From Lucifuga dentata (Eukaryota; Chordata; Actinopteri; Ophidiiformes; Bythitidae), in contig VXCM01002062.1 of the NCBI GenBank assembly GCA_014773175.1, forward strand, positions 1-64,000: a DNA stretch of 64,000 nt, in the 5' to 3' direction. This document shows, piece after piece, positions 35,420-46,164 of the stretch. The notes under the pieces are model-generated. The model was given only the letters and a program-made list of their open reading frames with translations. It made no database searches and was not told where the DNA came from. The stretch's first letter is position 1; the number at the start of each line of letters is the position of its first letter. The position numbers and the translations under genes were made by a program.

Positions 35420-36570
35420 CTGCTAACAACATTGAGAGACATGCTGTGAACCCTAACATTATGGACAAATTGGCCAGGAAATCCAAGCATATCAAAGCAC
35501 CAATTTATCTAATGAATGTGATACATGTAGGTACATACTCTCAATGGTTTGTTCATTATATCCTGTGCATTAAGCAAAACTTTACTTTCATAAATTGTTA
35601 TATAGCTGTGGTTTGCTACATAATGGCAGTGAACTCCTTCACTGGCAAGTAATGATAGGTCTCTTGAGAGAAGTATACTTTTTGAGGCTGTGTATATTAA
35701 AAAGTGTATACAGTATGAATGTATTAAAAAAAAAATATTAAGCATTCATTGCCAAAATAATTTACAATGCTTATTTTTTTGTGTTTGTATGTCTTTATTT
35801 TAGGGAAATCAAAGCTTCAAATTGACGATATACAGTAGTGACAGAAGTTTAACTTTAGGGAAATCCTGCTCAAGTTTTGGTTCTGTTTTGAATTTTACAC
35901 AATAAAAGACAACTATAGCTTTTTGATTAAAGCCATTTGTCATGGAAAACACAAACATATCTTATTTGATAAAAAAGTACATAAATACAAAAAAAAAAAA
36001 AAAGGTTTCATCTGACTGTATATGTGGCTTAACATGTAAAACAGTGAAGAAACACTCTTTATCTAGACATCTTTCTTATTATATTGGTGCGATGGTAGTG
36101 AACTGGATAGCCCAGTTTTAAAAAAGAAACAAGTTTTTACAAAAAACTGTAGTATCAGACTTGAATATCAAGTAAATTGCATTACTTATCAAAGAGGAGA
36201 AATATTTAAATTTGTACTCTTAAGAATCAAATCAAATGATATTAGGTCATTTGTTTGGTCATCTCAGTCTGTCATGGCTCGCATTTTAATATTAATTCTT
36301 TTTAATATCATTTCATCTCTGTTTTCATTTCCATATACGTTTATGGAGTGATATACTACATTAATTTTCCAAGCCTTTTTATAAAGTGAAATGACTTTTC
36401 GTTGTACAAGTGTAATGAAATTCTGTCTGCAACTGCCCAATTACTTGTATTTTATATTATGTCATTGCATATTATTGTATAAATTACTCAGTTTTAAACA
36501 AGTCAAAAGAATAAGACAGAGTAATTTTACCTAATTTACACACACAAACATGCACACATACTGAAATACT
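35420..36570. other. non-coding, no gene seen
   Basis: AT-rich, with an A run at about 35987-36003. No coding or repeat element recognised. Confidence 0.5.
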
Positions 36571-36574
36571 CATA

Positions 36575-36800
36575 CACAGTGTGTCCAAAAGTCTGAGACC
36601 ACATTGAAAATCTGTGGTGTTTTCCATGTAAATCTGGAAATAATCAGAAAGTCTGACATCACAAGAAGCTCTTTGGAACATTGTCAAATCATGCTGGGAT
36701 AACTTAGCTCATCAGGTTTTGCACAAACTTGTGGAGTCCATCCATGCCAGCTTGAGTGCATGCTGTCATTAAAGCAAAACTTAAAGTGCCAGATACTAAG
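36575..36800 (+). pseudogene. internally deleted Tc1/mariner-type fossil
   Basis: Opens with CAGTGTGTCCAAAAGTCTGA then GACCACATTGAAAAT, a terminus typical of a fish Tc1-type element. From 36665 the plus strand reads EALWNIVKSCWDNLA, then KLVESIHASL, then a stop after ACCH. This corresponds to the C-terminal end of Tc1 transposases (LW...KL.SMP.R..A). The catalytic core is absent, so terminus and C-terminus appear joined by an internal deletion. The opposite terminus was not recognised. It cannot encode a working enzyme. Confidence 0.62.
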
Positions 36801-36809
36801 ATATTCTGA

Positions 36810-37350
36810 AATTCATGTACATTTTTCAAAGATTCAACTTTTCACTCAAATTGTTAAGATGGTATTATCATTTGTAATGAAAAGTCTTTTGAAAAATCTT
36901 GTCTGTTTTTCCTTTATTTCCTCTTTTGCAAAGATCTGATCCTGTTTTTTTGCCAATCAAATGTGTCTGTAAGTTGCATTTTATTTGATAAAAAGTGCTA
37001 TTCAAATAAATTTTTGATTGATAAGCAAACATATAATTTAGCAACATTGTTGCAACCCTGGCATCTAGGGAAGAAGGAGACAACAAAAACGCCAGTGTTT
37101 TGGCAGATTGAAAAGTAATTTTATTGTTCAAAAAATAAAATAAACGTCACAAAAATAAAATAAATGGGACAAACCACAAATGAGGAAGACTGAGTGGGTT
37201 GCCAGAACAATTACAATAAACAAATAAAAATACTAATAAGAGATCTTTCTTTGAGGTGAAAAACTGATTACTAAGTCTAACACAAAAAGAAACACAAACC
37301 AAACACTACTGGCTAGTCTAGTACAGTATTATCAGCACAAATAACAGAAT
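36810..37350. other. non-coding, no gene seen
   Basis: Very AT-rich sequence. The minus frame at 36868-37131 matches nothing known. Confidence 0.5.
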
Positions 37351-37351
37351 C

Positions 37352-37914
37352 TACTGTATATACTCGAGTATAAGCCAATCTCATGTATAAGGCGAACACC
37401 CTGATTTTGACCTACAAATTTAGATTTTTAAAGAAACCCGTATATAAGCCGACACCCTGATGTTGTTCCATCAATTTATTTATTGTGTAAATTACCTGTT
37501 TTCTGGGTATTATCATAGTATTCCTGTGATTTTTTGGAAATAATCCATGTACCGGTACCAGTAAACATGATATTTATGTCAGCAGCTGATTACCGTAACT
37601 GACCAATCACAACAGCACTTACTGGCCACTGCAAAATCTACTGGATAAGATGTTTAGTCAGGAAATATCTCATTCTAAGGTATGATTTAAACTATTTTCC
37701 ATTGGTAGTGNTAAGATGTTTAGTCAGGAAATATCTCATTCTAAGGTATGATTTAAACTATTTTCCATTGGTAGTGGTAAGGGTAGTATTTCCACCCCTG
37801 TAAATTTCCATCTCTGGGATCAAATTTGAATTTCTCATGTATAAGTTGATACCTCCGATTTGCTTTATGAAATTTGGCAATAAAAACTCGGCATATCTTT
37901 GAGTATATATGGTA
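37352..37914. mobile_element. MITE-like element with TATATACTC ends
   Basis: The left end TACTGTATATACTCGAGTAT and the right end inverted, TACCATATATACTCAAAGAT, agree at about 20 of 28 positions over the longer alignment. Internal phrases such as 'ccgtatataagccgacaccctg' belong to a dispersed vertebrate repeat I recognise by wording only. The copy contains the artefactual duplication at 37646-37776, so its true length is about 66 bp shorter. Target duplication not found. Confidence 0.55.
37646..37776. repeat. artefactual 65-bp duplication across an N
   Basis: Bases 37646-37710 recur exactly at 37712-37776 around the N at 37711. Complex AT-rich text; an unmerged contig overlap is the best reading. 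Two overlapping minus frames (37753-37983) owe part of their sequence to it. Confidence 0.85.
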
Positions 37915-37947
37915 AGTGTAAAACCTACACAACACACACAGCTCAAA

Positions 37948-38747
37948 TAGACATGGAAAGTTTGATTCATTTACAAGAATCAACTCAATCTGATCTTCCT
38001 ATGAGAAAGACCAATTCATGAATCAAATCACCAATTCATCTGCTGGGGGGGGGGGGGGNGGGTTTGGCATAAGACTCTTCGGCTTCTCCGGTTCATTTGG
38101 CTCGTTCGGGTCTCACAGTTCATACGACTCATTCGGGCCTCATGGTTCATAAGACTCATTCGGGCCTCACGGTTCATACAACTCATTCGGCTCCTAAGGT
38201 TCATTCAGCTCCTCCGGTTTATTCGGCTCATTCGGGTCTCATGGTTCATACAATTCATTCGGACCTCATGGTTCATGTGACTCATTCGGGTCTCACGGTT
38301 CATATGGCTCATTTGGCTCCTACAGTTCATTCGGCTCTTATGGTTCATAGATTCATTCACTTCATTTGGTTCAAACGATTCTAACGATTCTCAGCTCTGG
38401 TCCTCTGTGTCCAAGTCTCTGCTCAGTGAGCCTATCTGTGAGTCTGCCCCCTGGTGGATGCTCACCTACACGACATCAAGTGCTACATCAAATGTAGTGT
38501 TTGTGCCACACACACTAGATTGCCTAAGACAAACAGACATTAGTTTTATGGTTGGAGTTAGAATGTGTTGATTAATCTCAAAGATGGGATGTTGTGACAG
38601 AAAAATATATTGAATCTCATTCATTTATATCACAGACTGGAATGAACCGCAAGTAGTGGTTCAGTTACAGCTGTGAACCAGATCACCGATTTGTGGACTA
38701 AGAATCGATTCTTTTTGATTCAATGATTCGTGAACCGGCCATGTCTA
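37948..38747. mobile_element. non-autonomous hAT-type element with minisatellite
   Basis: The termini are TAGACATGG and its inverted match CCATGTCTA. The flanks are AGCTCAAA (37940-37947) and AGCTCAAG (38748-38755), an 8-bp target duplication with one change, as made by hAT transposases. Both ends carry GATTC/GAATC-rich text. The interior holds a G run with an N (38046-38061) and a minisatellite (38090-38372). There is no transposase frame, so movement would have depended on an enzyme encoded elsewhere. Confidence 0.8.
38090..38372. repeat. 9-bp-based minisatellite, 27- and 18-bp units
   Basis: Tandem units like GGTTCATACGACTCATTCGG plus GTCTCAC (27 bp), interspersed with 18-bp units such as GGTTCATTCAGCTCCTCC. 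Because both lengths are multiples of nine, the plus frame 38097-38384 stays open for 95 codons and reads a repeating H-S-G-L-x-V-H pattern. This follows from repeat structure. I do not call it a gene. Confidence 0.85.
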
Positions 38748-38853
38748 AGCTCAAGTCAAAAGATACAATACAACACACATGTACCAGCATGATCAGACTC
38801 ACAGCCGCCCCAAAATGACATTCTCTGAGTTTTTAAAGGATTCCCGGCTGTCG

Positions 38854-39035
38854 ATTGGAGAGTCCCCATTGGCGAAGGTGAAGCAGGATTGTCCAATCCA
38901 GTGGTTACAACACGTACAGCACAGGAGTGGAGGTGAAACGGAGTGGGGAGACCACCGACCAATCTCGGACACGGATCTGCTGACTCAGCTCCTCCCCCTC
39001 AGGAACAGCCAATCCCTGCGCAGTCGAGTTTGCAT
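38854..39035. promoter_or_regulatory. CCAAT-box cluster, promoter-like
   Basis: Five CCAAT pentamers occur in about 160 bp, on both strands: ATTGG at 38854 and 38868, CCAAT at 38893, 38959 and 39009. A consensus AP-1 site TGACTCA lies at 38981-38987, and an octamer-like TTTGCAT at 39029-39035. Such clusters occur in NF-Y-bound promoters and some LTRs. No TATA box or downstream gene is evident. The block starts about 105 bp right of an hAT element. Confidence 0.3.
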
Positions 39036-39039
39036 ACTG

Positions 39040-40905
39040 AATACACATAGCAAAAAGAGCAAAAGAGAGAGAGAGGGACCAGCAAAGCTGTTGCAAAAAC
39101 GTATTCAAACGGCAGCTGTAACAACATTCTAAAGGTTTAATAACAGTATTGGACAATAATTTGTGTAACATGGAGCTAAATTAGCCTTAACAAATGTTTG
39201 TACTAATGCTTCATTAATACTTCATTATTTCACTTCAGCATTACCACAGTTTCTAAGCTTGCTAATCTTAGACAAAGCTTACCTAGCTGAAGAATTTGTA
39301 CTCTAGGATTAGTGTTATTGTGAATATTAACCACGATTTGCATGTATAATTTTAAATGAATATTGTACTGCTCCTGGCATGCTAAAACAAACAGAGAAAC
39401 CACTTGAAAATGTGGGTTAAAACCATTCAGTCATTACTAATCACATTAGCTTACCAACCAGAAACAAACTTCTGTCAGAAATATTCACGTGGCATAGCAA
39501 ATAGAGACAACAACGCAATTTGACGTGGCTCTGCACTTGGGGATGCTCCCTGCTGTGGCAATACAAAATACAACATGGGATACATAGCAACATGATAAAT
39601 AACATGCAGGGAATATAAAACCTCCCTGTGGGTGTAAAATACAAAACACAAACAATATCCAAGGTGCATATAAACAGAGCATATCCACAGCAGGTGGAGG
39701 CGGCAGGGTGGAGGATGTTTTGCAAGTTGTGCCAGCAAGAGAAACAGCAGCAAGAAAAGACCAGCATGCAGAACGAACGTGAGCATGAAGGCTTTAAAGA
39801 AGATGTAGGCTAAAGGCTGCCACACAGTGCGGTGTAGATTTCTGTGTGGATACTCCGCAAGAAAACCTACAAATGCAAACTGGGTCCAGAGCGGATGTGT
39901 TGCATTTGACAACTGGGGAAATTCCACCTTTCTTGGAACTGGAGGTTGGTGTTTCTCCCGGTTTTTAAAAGTAATGAATGCATCACTTGAAGTACAGTAG
40001 TTGTACAGTGTTGTGAGATATGACTGTGCACTTCATGTCACTTCAAACTACTCATACATTTAAAATTATATAAATGAGATAATGTACAAAATAATCTTCA
40101 TACTAATGCTTTTAAACAAAGTATTAATGGATAACAGACAGTAAGAGAGTTTATGAAGCTTTCCAAATAAAACACTGACAACACATTCACAGGAATAAAG
40201 TTTATTGAATAAAAATGCAGACATTTGATAGCTAAAATGTCTAGGGGTGAATAGATTATTATAGTGAAGTATAGGGCGAGTGCTGGGAAAAGCTGGTAAG
40301 GAGCTAATAATTTCATGAAACAAAAGGGTCAAATTCTGATTCATGGACGAGTTGCTGAATCTTTATTTGTAACATGATCATTTTTCTGGGGAGGGTTGTC
40401 TTAGAGTTTAGCTGTGGGGCTACACCAAGAGAAAAATATAATAGGTGTCTTCCTCTTCCATTTGTTTGTTAACTTGCTACCTAGCTAGCAAGCCAGCATA
40501 CCTAGTATAATGAGAGTTTTATATCAGCTAACTTAACAAACATTATTTCATATTTAAGCTCCTATATGATCACCCACCATGTTTTCACTTGCCACTGTTT
40601 GTCACATAAAAATGGGTGTTGAGACAGTTCATCAGTCTTTTCTACCATTGAAGAGTGTGACATGACATTTGGGCTTCTTATTGGTCCTAATGTCGCACAT
40701 GGTAAATAACCGAAGCCGTCTTTGCAGCAGCAAATATGGCTTTGGTTATTTCTTTATTTTTTTCATCCACAAAGATTCTGAAGCATCACCCACTTCCATG
40801 GGTTGTAGAACTGCAATCCATGGAATTGATACATAAAAATAGCTGCTCAGTTGAAAACTGATAATGTACTTTAAAAAGTAAAAGTTAAATAAAGAGACTA
40901 TTTGC
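39040..40905. other. non-coding, no gene seen
   Basis: Contains the long minus frame 39475-39927 (150 aa), which is leucine- and phenylalanine-rich and overlapped by two other minus frames. No domain, start context or homologue can be recognised, so I treat it as chance. The remainder is AT-rich. Confidence 0.5.
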
Positions 40906-41067
40906 ACATTTTTATTAGGGATGAGCCGAGTACTCGGATGAAATGAGTATTCATTACGGATATTGCACTTTTTATGAGTATCATCCAAGTAAAATGTGTC
41001 AATATTCATACTTAAGTTCAAGAAAACTCATTTGGTAGCTGTGTCCATGTCATTCTGTGATAGGCCA

Positions 41068-41070
41068 GCT

Positions 41071-41135
<65 letters not shown>

Positions 41136-41150
41136 NCACACACACACACC
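41068..41150. repeat. (AC)n microsatellite with an N
   Basis: AC array of roughly 80 bp broken by the N at 41136; true length unresolved. Confidence 0.95.
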
Positions 41151-41234
41151 GTTGTGTGTGTGATCGCACTCACAGGAGGGTGTATATCTGTGAGGAACTC
41201 AAACGCGCAGCGCAGCAGGTGGAACAGACACACC

Positions 41235-41620
41235 AGAGTGTGTGATCAGATCAAAACTCACCATTTAAAAACCAACTAATCAGTCTTTTTTTGTTTTTTT
41301 TCTTCAGTTTTTCAGTCAGTGAGTTTATCAAAGTTATTGATTACTAACACGTGAGGAAAATTAAGTTTTAAACATTGCCAGATTTCATACCGCTTCACCA
41401 CCAGAATGAAGCAGGTCTTAATTTTAGCGTGTCAGTTTGTTTTATGAATAACTACCGCGACATGTAAATAAGGAAATATCACAGTAACACCTCTTTCAAG
41501 GCAAATGCTAAAATATGTCGTTAACAGGCGTTTATGAATGAGGGAACATGGTTACGCCATGGTATTTGCACATAGCGGTATGGTAAATCATGCGCTACCA
41601 TTTATGAATCTGGGCCATTA
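41235..41620. repeat. segment shared with the 28975-29733 element
   Basis: Parallel to 29465-29733 in the same orientation ('gtgtgtgatcagatcaaaactcacc', 'cctctttcaaggcaaatgc'). It ends in TTTATGAATCTGGGCC, which inverted resembles the AAGGGCAGAATTCAT terminus. It is nested within, or was captured by, the hAT element. The matching left end is missing. Confidence 0.6.
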
Positions 41621-41624
41621 TTAG

Positions 41625-41626
<2 letters not shown>

Positions 41627-41675
<49 letters not shown>

Positions 41676-41697
41676 NCCCCCCCCCCCCAAAAAAAAA
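41627..41697. repeat. (CT)n, poly-C and poly-A with an N
   Basis: CT array to 41675, N at 41676, then 12 C and 9 A. Confidence 0.95.
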
Positions 41698-42570
41698 CCC
41701 TTAAAGCCCTATATCACACTGTTCAGTGTTTAAATTTAATTTTAAAAAAATAAATTAAAAAATATCAATAAAAAAAGTTATACTGAGTATGAAAACTCTA
41801 GTTCATGCATTTATTTTACTTCATATTCTTAATACTGCATGTGTTGTGTTCATTGATTCACTGAAGTTCATTCTAATTTATAAAAACTTGTTGTGTAAAT
41901 AGTTCTCTGTGATCAGAAACATTGATCTGGACCTCAATCCTGGGCTGTTCTGTAAATATTTTTCTAAAAAAGATAAATAAAAACAATAAATGTAGCAAGT
42001 TAGCAACTTCTGATCAACCCATATCTATGTCAGGCTTAAAATACCAAACTTCTGGGTTAAGCCCCGCCTGCTTTTGGGTTAAGTCCTGCCCACCCCAGTA
42101 TGATATGGATAATTTAGTTGGTTGAACAATACAGATACAGGTAATGGTGTACTCACTCATCCCTAATTTTTATACACATTTTTAAGAGTTTACTTAAAGC
42201 ATTGTGTAAAGCTAAATCATAGGAAAAACAGAAAATCTTAGAAATCTGAGAATTGTGATTCACTCACAAAACAATTTTTAGTAATTACCTGTAAGACCAA
42301 GTAAGACAAAGATCTCTGTGGATTTTGTTAATAAACTCAATCAATTTGCATATCATGGGTTGAATGAACCTGAATGTCACCCAAAGGGAAATAAGAGGCA
42401 AAATAATTATTTTTTTCTCAATATCAGCATGGATAAATTGACATTCTTCAAAAGCAAGGGAAGGCACACAGGAAAATTTGCTTTCTGTGGCTATGAGGAA
42501 TACAAAGCTTTAATTCCCCATAACACTTTATGCAGTGGACATATGCACACATGCATTAGAGATATAAATA

Positions 42571-42600
42571 CGTACATACATACATACATACATACATACA
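42571..42600. repeat. (ACAT)n microsatellite
   Basis: About seven perfect CATA/ACAT units. Confidence 0.95.
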
Positions 42601-42721
42601 CCACACAGTACACAGCTAAATAAAAAGTTCTGTGTCACTGTGCCAAATTTACGATGTTCTGTCTCTTAGAAAAACCACAGAAGGTATTCAGGAGGGGAAA
42701 AAAAATCACATTAAAAATGTT

Positions 42722-42722
<1 letters not shown>

Positions 42723-42766
<44 letters not shown>

Positions 42767-42807
42767 CAGGACAAATGGGTTTAGAAAATGGATGGATGGA
42801 TGGATGG

Positions 42808-42900
<93 letters not shown>

Positions 42901-42918
42901 TAATAATAATAATAATAA
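42723..42918. repeat. (AAT)n microsatellite with (GGAT)n insert
   Basis: Two long AAT arrays (42723-42766 and 42808-42918) separated by a short spacer and five GGAT units. It directly adjoins the 3' end of the minus-strand LINE, so on that strand it is an (ATT)n tail. Confidence 0.95.
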
Positions 42919-43930
42919 CTATTTGTATAGCACCTTTTCAAACAAAGTTTCAAGGTGCTTAACACAAACAATTGAATACAATAAAAAAAATAGAACAGTA
43001 ATAAAACCTGTGTACAAATTAAAACAAAAACAGTAATACATAGCAAACATTGCAAGCAACAGTTAGCACCAGTTAAGGAAAAGCCTAAAATAAAAACAAG
43101 TTTTAAGATGACTTTTAAAGGAAGATGCTGATTTTGCGCTGATTTGAGATCCTTTGGCAGGGAATTCCAAAGCTTCGGGGCACATATAGCAAAAGCCCGG
43201 TGCCCTTAGTGAGGTGGTGTAATTTTGGTACTGCCAAAAAGTTCCTGCCAGAGGATCTCAGACATTCATCAGTCTCATAAGGAGTTAAAAGATCACATAT
43301 GTAGGCAGGTGACCATGTAGGGCTTTAAAAACAAGCAATAAAGTCTTAAATTCAATCCTAAAAATGACAGGCGACCAGTAAAGGACAGCAACATTTGAAG
43401 TGATGTGGTCCCTTCACCTGGAGCAAGTTAAAAGCCTAGCAGCAGCATTCCAAATCAGCTGCAGGCAGTGGATGTTTCTTTCGCCAACAGCAGAAGAAAG
43501 TGCATTGCAATACTCCAGTCTAGAGTAAATGAAAGCATGAATACCTTTCTGTAGGCCTGTAAAAGAAAGAAAAGACTTAATCTTGATGATCTGCCTAACT
43601 GAAAGAAACAAGTCTGCATCATCTTTGTCACTTGTGCATCAAAAGAGAAATCTGTGTCAAAAATCACAGCAAAATTATAACCTTTTTTAACATAAGATGT
43701 TAATGGACCCAGATTTGACATGACATGATTTGTTTTATTGCAGAGGCAAGGAAGAGTACTTACGATTATCTCAGTCTTAGAATAGCTGGAGGAAGTTATT
43801 TGACATCCAGCACATAATATCGGACATGCAAGAAATAATGGAGGACAAATTGTTCTCACCAGGCTTTATTGGGAGATATAGTTGTGTGTCGTCTGCATAG
43901 CAGTGGAAGTCTACTTGTGTCTGCGGATGA
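42919..43930 (-). mobile_element. 5'-truncated L2-type LINE
   Basis: Non-LTR retrotransposon relic read on the minus strand. 43888-43899 encodes YADD, the reverse transcriptase catalytic box, in FHCYADDTQLYLP. Then come LGPLTSYVK and VIFDTDFSFDAQVTKM. Next are FIYSRLEYCNAL and LQLIWNAAARLL, then AICAPKLWNSLPKDLKSA (43150-43190), all typical blocks of the fish L2/CR1-like group. The frames shift at least twice, so no enzyme is made. The 3' end reads 'aaaggtgctatacaaatag' and runs into (ATT)n, the expected tail. The 5' part, including endonuclease and RT domains before YADD, is absent, as is usual for LINE truncation. Confidence 0.85.
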
Positions 43931-43933
43931 TTC

Positions 43934-43983
43934 CCCTGTTTACTGCCTGCAGTGCTGATTAGCGCTGCAGGCAGTAAACAGGG
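43934..43983. repeat. perfect 19-bp hairpin at LINE 5' edge
   Basis: CCCTGTTTACTGCCTGCAG (43934-43952) is matched exactly inverted at 43965-43983. The 12-nt spacer adds two or three more pairs. It lies where the recognisable LINE sequence stops. Confidence 0.88.
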
Positions 43984-43999
43984 AAAAGTGAATTTCAAT

Positions 44000-45560
44000 C
44001 AAAATGCCCACATATTGCCTGCTGCAACACAGCAACTACTGTGTATACAGTATACCATAATGTCTGCATATCCATCATGTGTATAATATATTACTGTATA
44101 TTGTTTTTATGGGCTCCCTTGTTTTGTTGGATTTCCAGCCTAATTCAAAGTACAGCCACATGGAAAATATAAGATGAAACATTATCGATTTCCCTGTGAG
44201 GTAATTACAACAGCATCAAAGGCAATAGAATTCATAAGGAAGGAGGAAAAGGAAAGAGGAGTACAGAAAAATATACTTCAACCTGGCAGTATAATGGAGG
44301 ACATACATTGCACATTTCAAAGAAAGGCAGTGGGAAAGCGGTTTGAGAGATGTTTTAGGTATATAGGTATGTTTTAAAATATGCAGCAACTACATATTTG
44401 AGATGTCTTTTAATAAATGTAGCAGTCCAGAGATTAGATGATCTGTTGGTTTTTATAACAGGCAATGACAGCAGGCGACAAATGTGTGTAAAAGGCATTA
44501 CTGTTTGACCTTCTGTGATGGGCAGTAGCTAAGATGCAACATGCCACCTTTGTCCAGAGATGGCCTGAGAGAAAGGGTGACTGAGTCTCTCTGACCAGCT
44601 GATATGAAACGATACTGAGCTATGAGGATTAACCTCTCATTCTCTGTTTGCCTCTTCATATTTATCTCACAAACTCTCCCTCCAACTGTCATCCTTTGAG
44701 TTGATGCATTGATTTAGCCCCTTAGGTAAGATGGGAGTGCTGCGGCGGCAGGATGAAGCACTTGCTGAGGGACATGGACATGATTGTACCTAAGCAGGAG
44801 GAATTACAGCTTCTTATATAATTTGCAGTCCATGGTAGCCTACAGCCTAGAAGAGGGCATTTCTGATTGTGAGGTCAGCAAGTGAAATCCCTGAACCACC
44901 TGGGTAAAATGAATGGCTAACACACATTTTCTCTGGTCAATCATCCCTGCGAAAGGCACCTAAAGGAACATTTTCATCCTTGCACCACACAGGGGGTGGG
45001 GGGAGTGGGGGAGTGAGGTATGTCTGTATCATCCACAATACTTACAAATGCTGTGTGTATTATTATATCCAGCTTTAGCAGCCTAGTTTTTAAAATGAAG
45101 TTAAAGTTCAACTGAGTTTCTTTTTCTTCCAGCTGCCCGTGGGGAGCGTCACTAAAGCTCCATATGTGCATATAAAATATCTATTAAAAAAATCTGCAAA
45201 TCTGTGCATTTATGTTTGTCTAATATTTAGATCATTGCACATGAATTCAGAAGAAAAATTAATTTGATGTAATAATACAATAAGTAATAATTGACATACT
45301 GAATATAAAGCAAAACAATGATTTACAGCGTATTTTCATTATCTTAGGTGATGGTTTAGTTCTTACAGAAAATGAAACTCGACAAACTGTTGGGATTTGT
45401 AAATAGAGGACAAAAAATAAAATAAAAAATCCCACCAGAGGAAACTGAAACGTAGTAAGATAACTGCAATAAATAGGGGATCTACAAACATGCTGTTATT
45501 GTGTAACATAATTTATTTATACTGATATTAAACTCAAATCAAAACTAGAGGGAACACAAA
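44000..45560. other. non-coding, no gene seen
   Basis: Unique sequence. A possible diverged SINE trace lies at about 44855-44965 ('aagtgaaatccctgaaccacctgggtaaaatgaatggctaac', 'cgaaaggcacctaa'). It is too decayed to call firmly. Confidence 0.45.
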
Positions 45561-45569
45561 AAGCACAAA

Positions 45570-45813
45570 CTTCTGCCAAGCCCCAACAGTCTTCTGTCCA
45601 AGTATAATTCACCAGATCCAGGTCAATATCTGGATCTGGGCTGAACTGCACCTTTTGATAGTCCATTATACACGTCTGAATTTTTCATTATCATTAGTGT
45701 CTTAGTTTTTGAGAAATAGGGAAAAATGTCGACAAGAAGCTTTTATTGCAATATTAAAGAAAGCAGAAAAAATCCTTTAGACCAATCCAGATCTGGCTGA
45801 AAATCTCCTCAAC

Positions 45814-45876
<63 letters not shown>

Positions 45877-45975
45877 CTCACCCATCTAAAAAATTTCAGG
45901 AAAATGTGTACTTTTTGATATATCCTACCGACAAACAGAAAGATAAACAGCCTCCTTGATGAAGGTAATAATTTA
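45570..45975. repeat. probable dispersed retroelement fragment
   Basis: Phrases 'ggtcaatatctggatctgg', 'cgacaaacagaaagataaac' and the closing 'cctccttgatgaaggtaata' match the wording of a common fish repeat ending in 'ccttggcggaggtaata'. It is interrupted by (GT)n and poly-T at 45816-45870. Family assignment (RTE-like 3' region) is tentative. Confidence 0.42.
45816..45870. repeat. (GT)n followed by poly-T
   Basis: GT array to 45846 then about 25 T. Confidence 0.95.
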
Positions 45976-46130
45976 GACATATAGCCCTGACATTTTATGC
46001 AAAGCAAGCCTAGCAATTATCTTATATTCCAGCAAACTCACAGCAACACAACAGCACCTGATGAACTCAAGTCCAATATCTGCCTGCCATTTACCCATTA
46101 AGCTCTATTTTCTTCTCCACCAAGTCCTTA

Positions 46131-46160
46131 TAATATATATGTATATATATATATATATAG
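46131..46160. repeat. (TA)n microsatellite
   Basis: TA array of about 30 bp with one G interruption. Confidence 0.9.
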
Positions 46161-46164
46161 GTTT

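Larger units (their letters stand above)
40916..42165. mobile_element. non-autonomous hAT-type element, exact 8-bp TSD
   Basis: The left end TAGGGATGAGCCGAGTACTC and the right end inverted, TAGGGATGAGTGAGTACACC, are terminal inverted repeats. They are flanked on both sides by an identical ATTTTTAT (40908-40915 and 42166-42173). Exact 8-bp duplications and TAGGGATG-type ends are characteristic of hAT elements. Inside are an (AC)n array with an N, a segment shared with the 28975 element, and a (CT)n array. No transposase frame is present. The intact duplication makes this the best-preserved insertion in the window. Confidence 0.88.

Noticed and set aside
38090..38372. CRISPR-like array
   Set aside because: Units are directly adjacent 27- and 18-bp tandem repeats with no unique spacers, inside a eukaryotic transposon. 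It is a minisatellite.
39475..39927. 150-aa minus-strand open frame as a membrane protein gene
   Set aside because: It is rich in Leu, Phe, His and Cys as expected from chance in AT-rich DNA. It overlaps two other minus frames and has no recognised domain, splice sites or upstream signals.
42635..43055. Asn-rich and Ile/Tyr-rich proteins across the AAT array
   Set aside because: These frames only read the trinucleotide repeat in different phases.
44855..44965. SINE copy
   Set aside because: Only loose wording similarity remains and no B box could be defended, so it is mentioned only in the region note.
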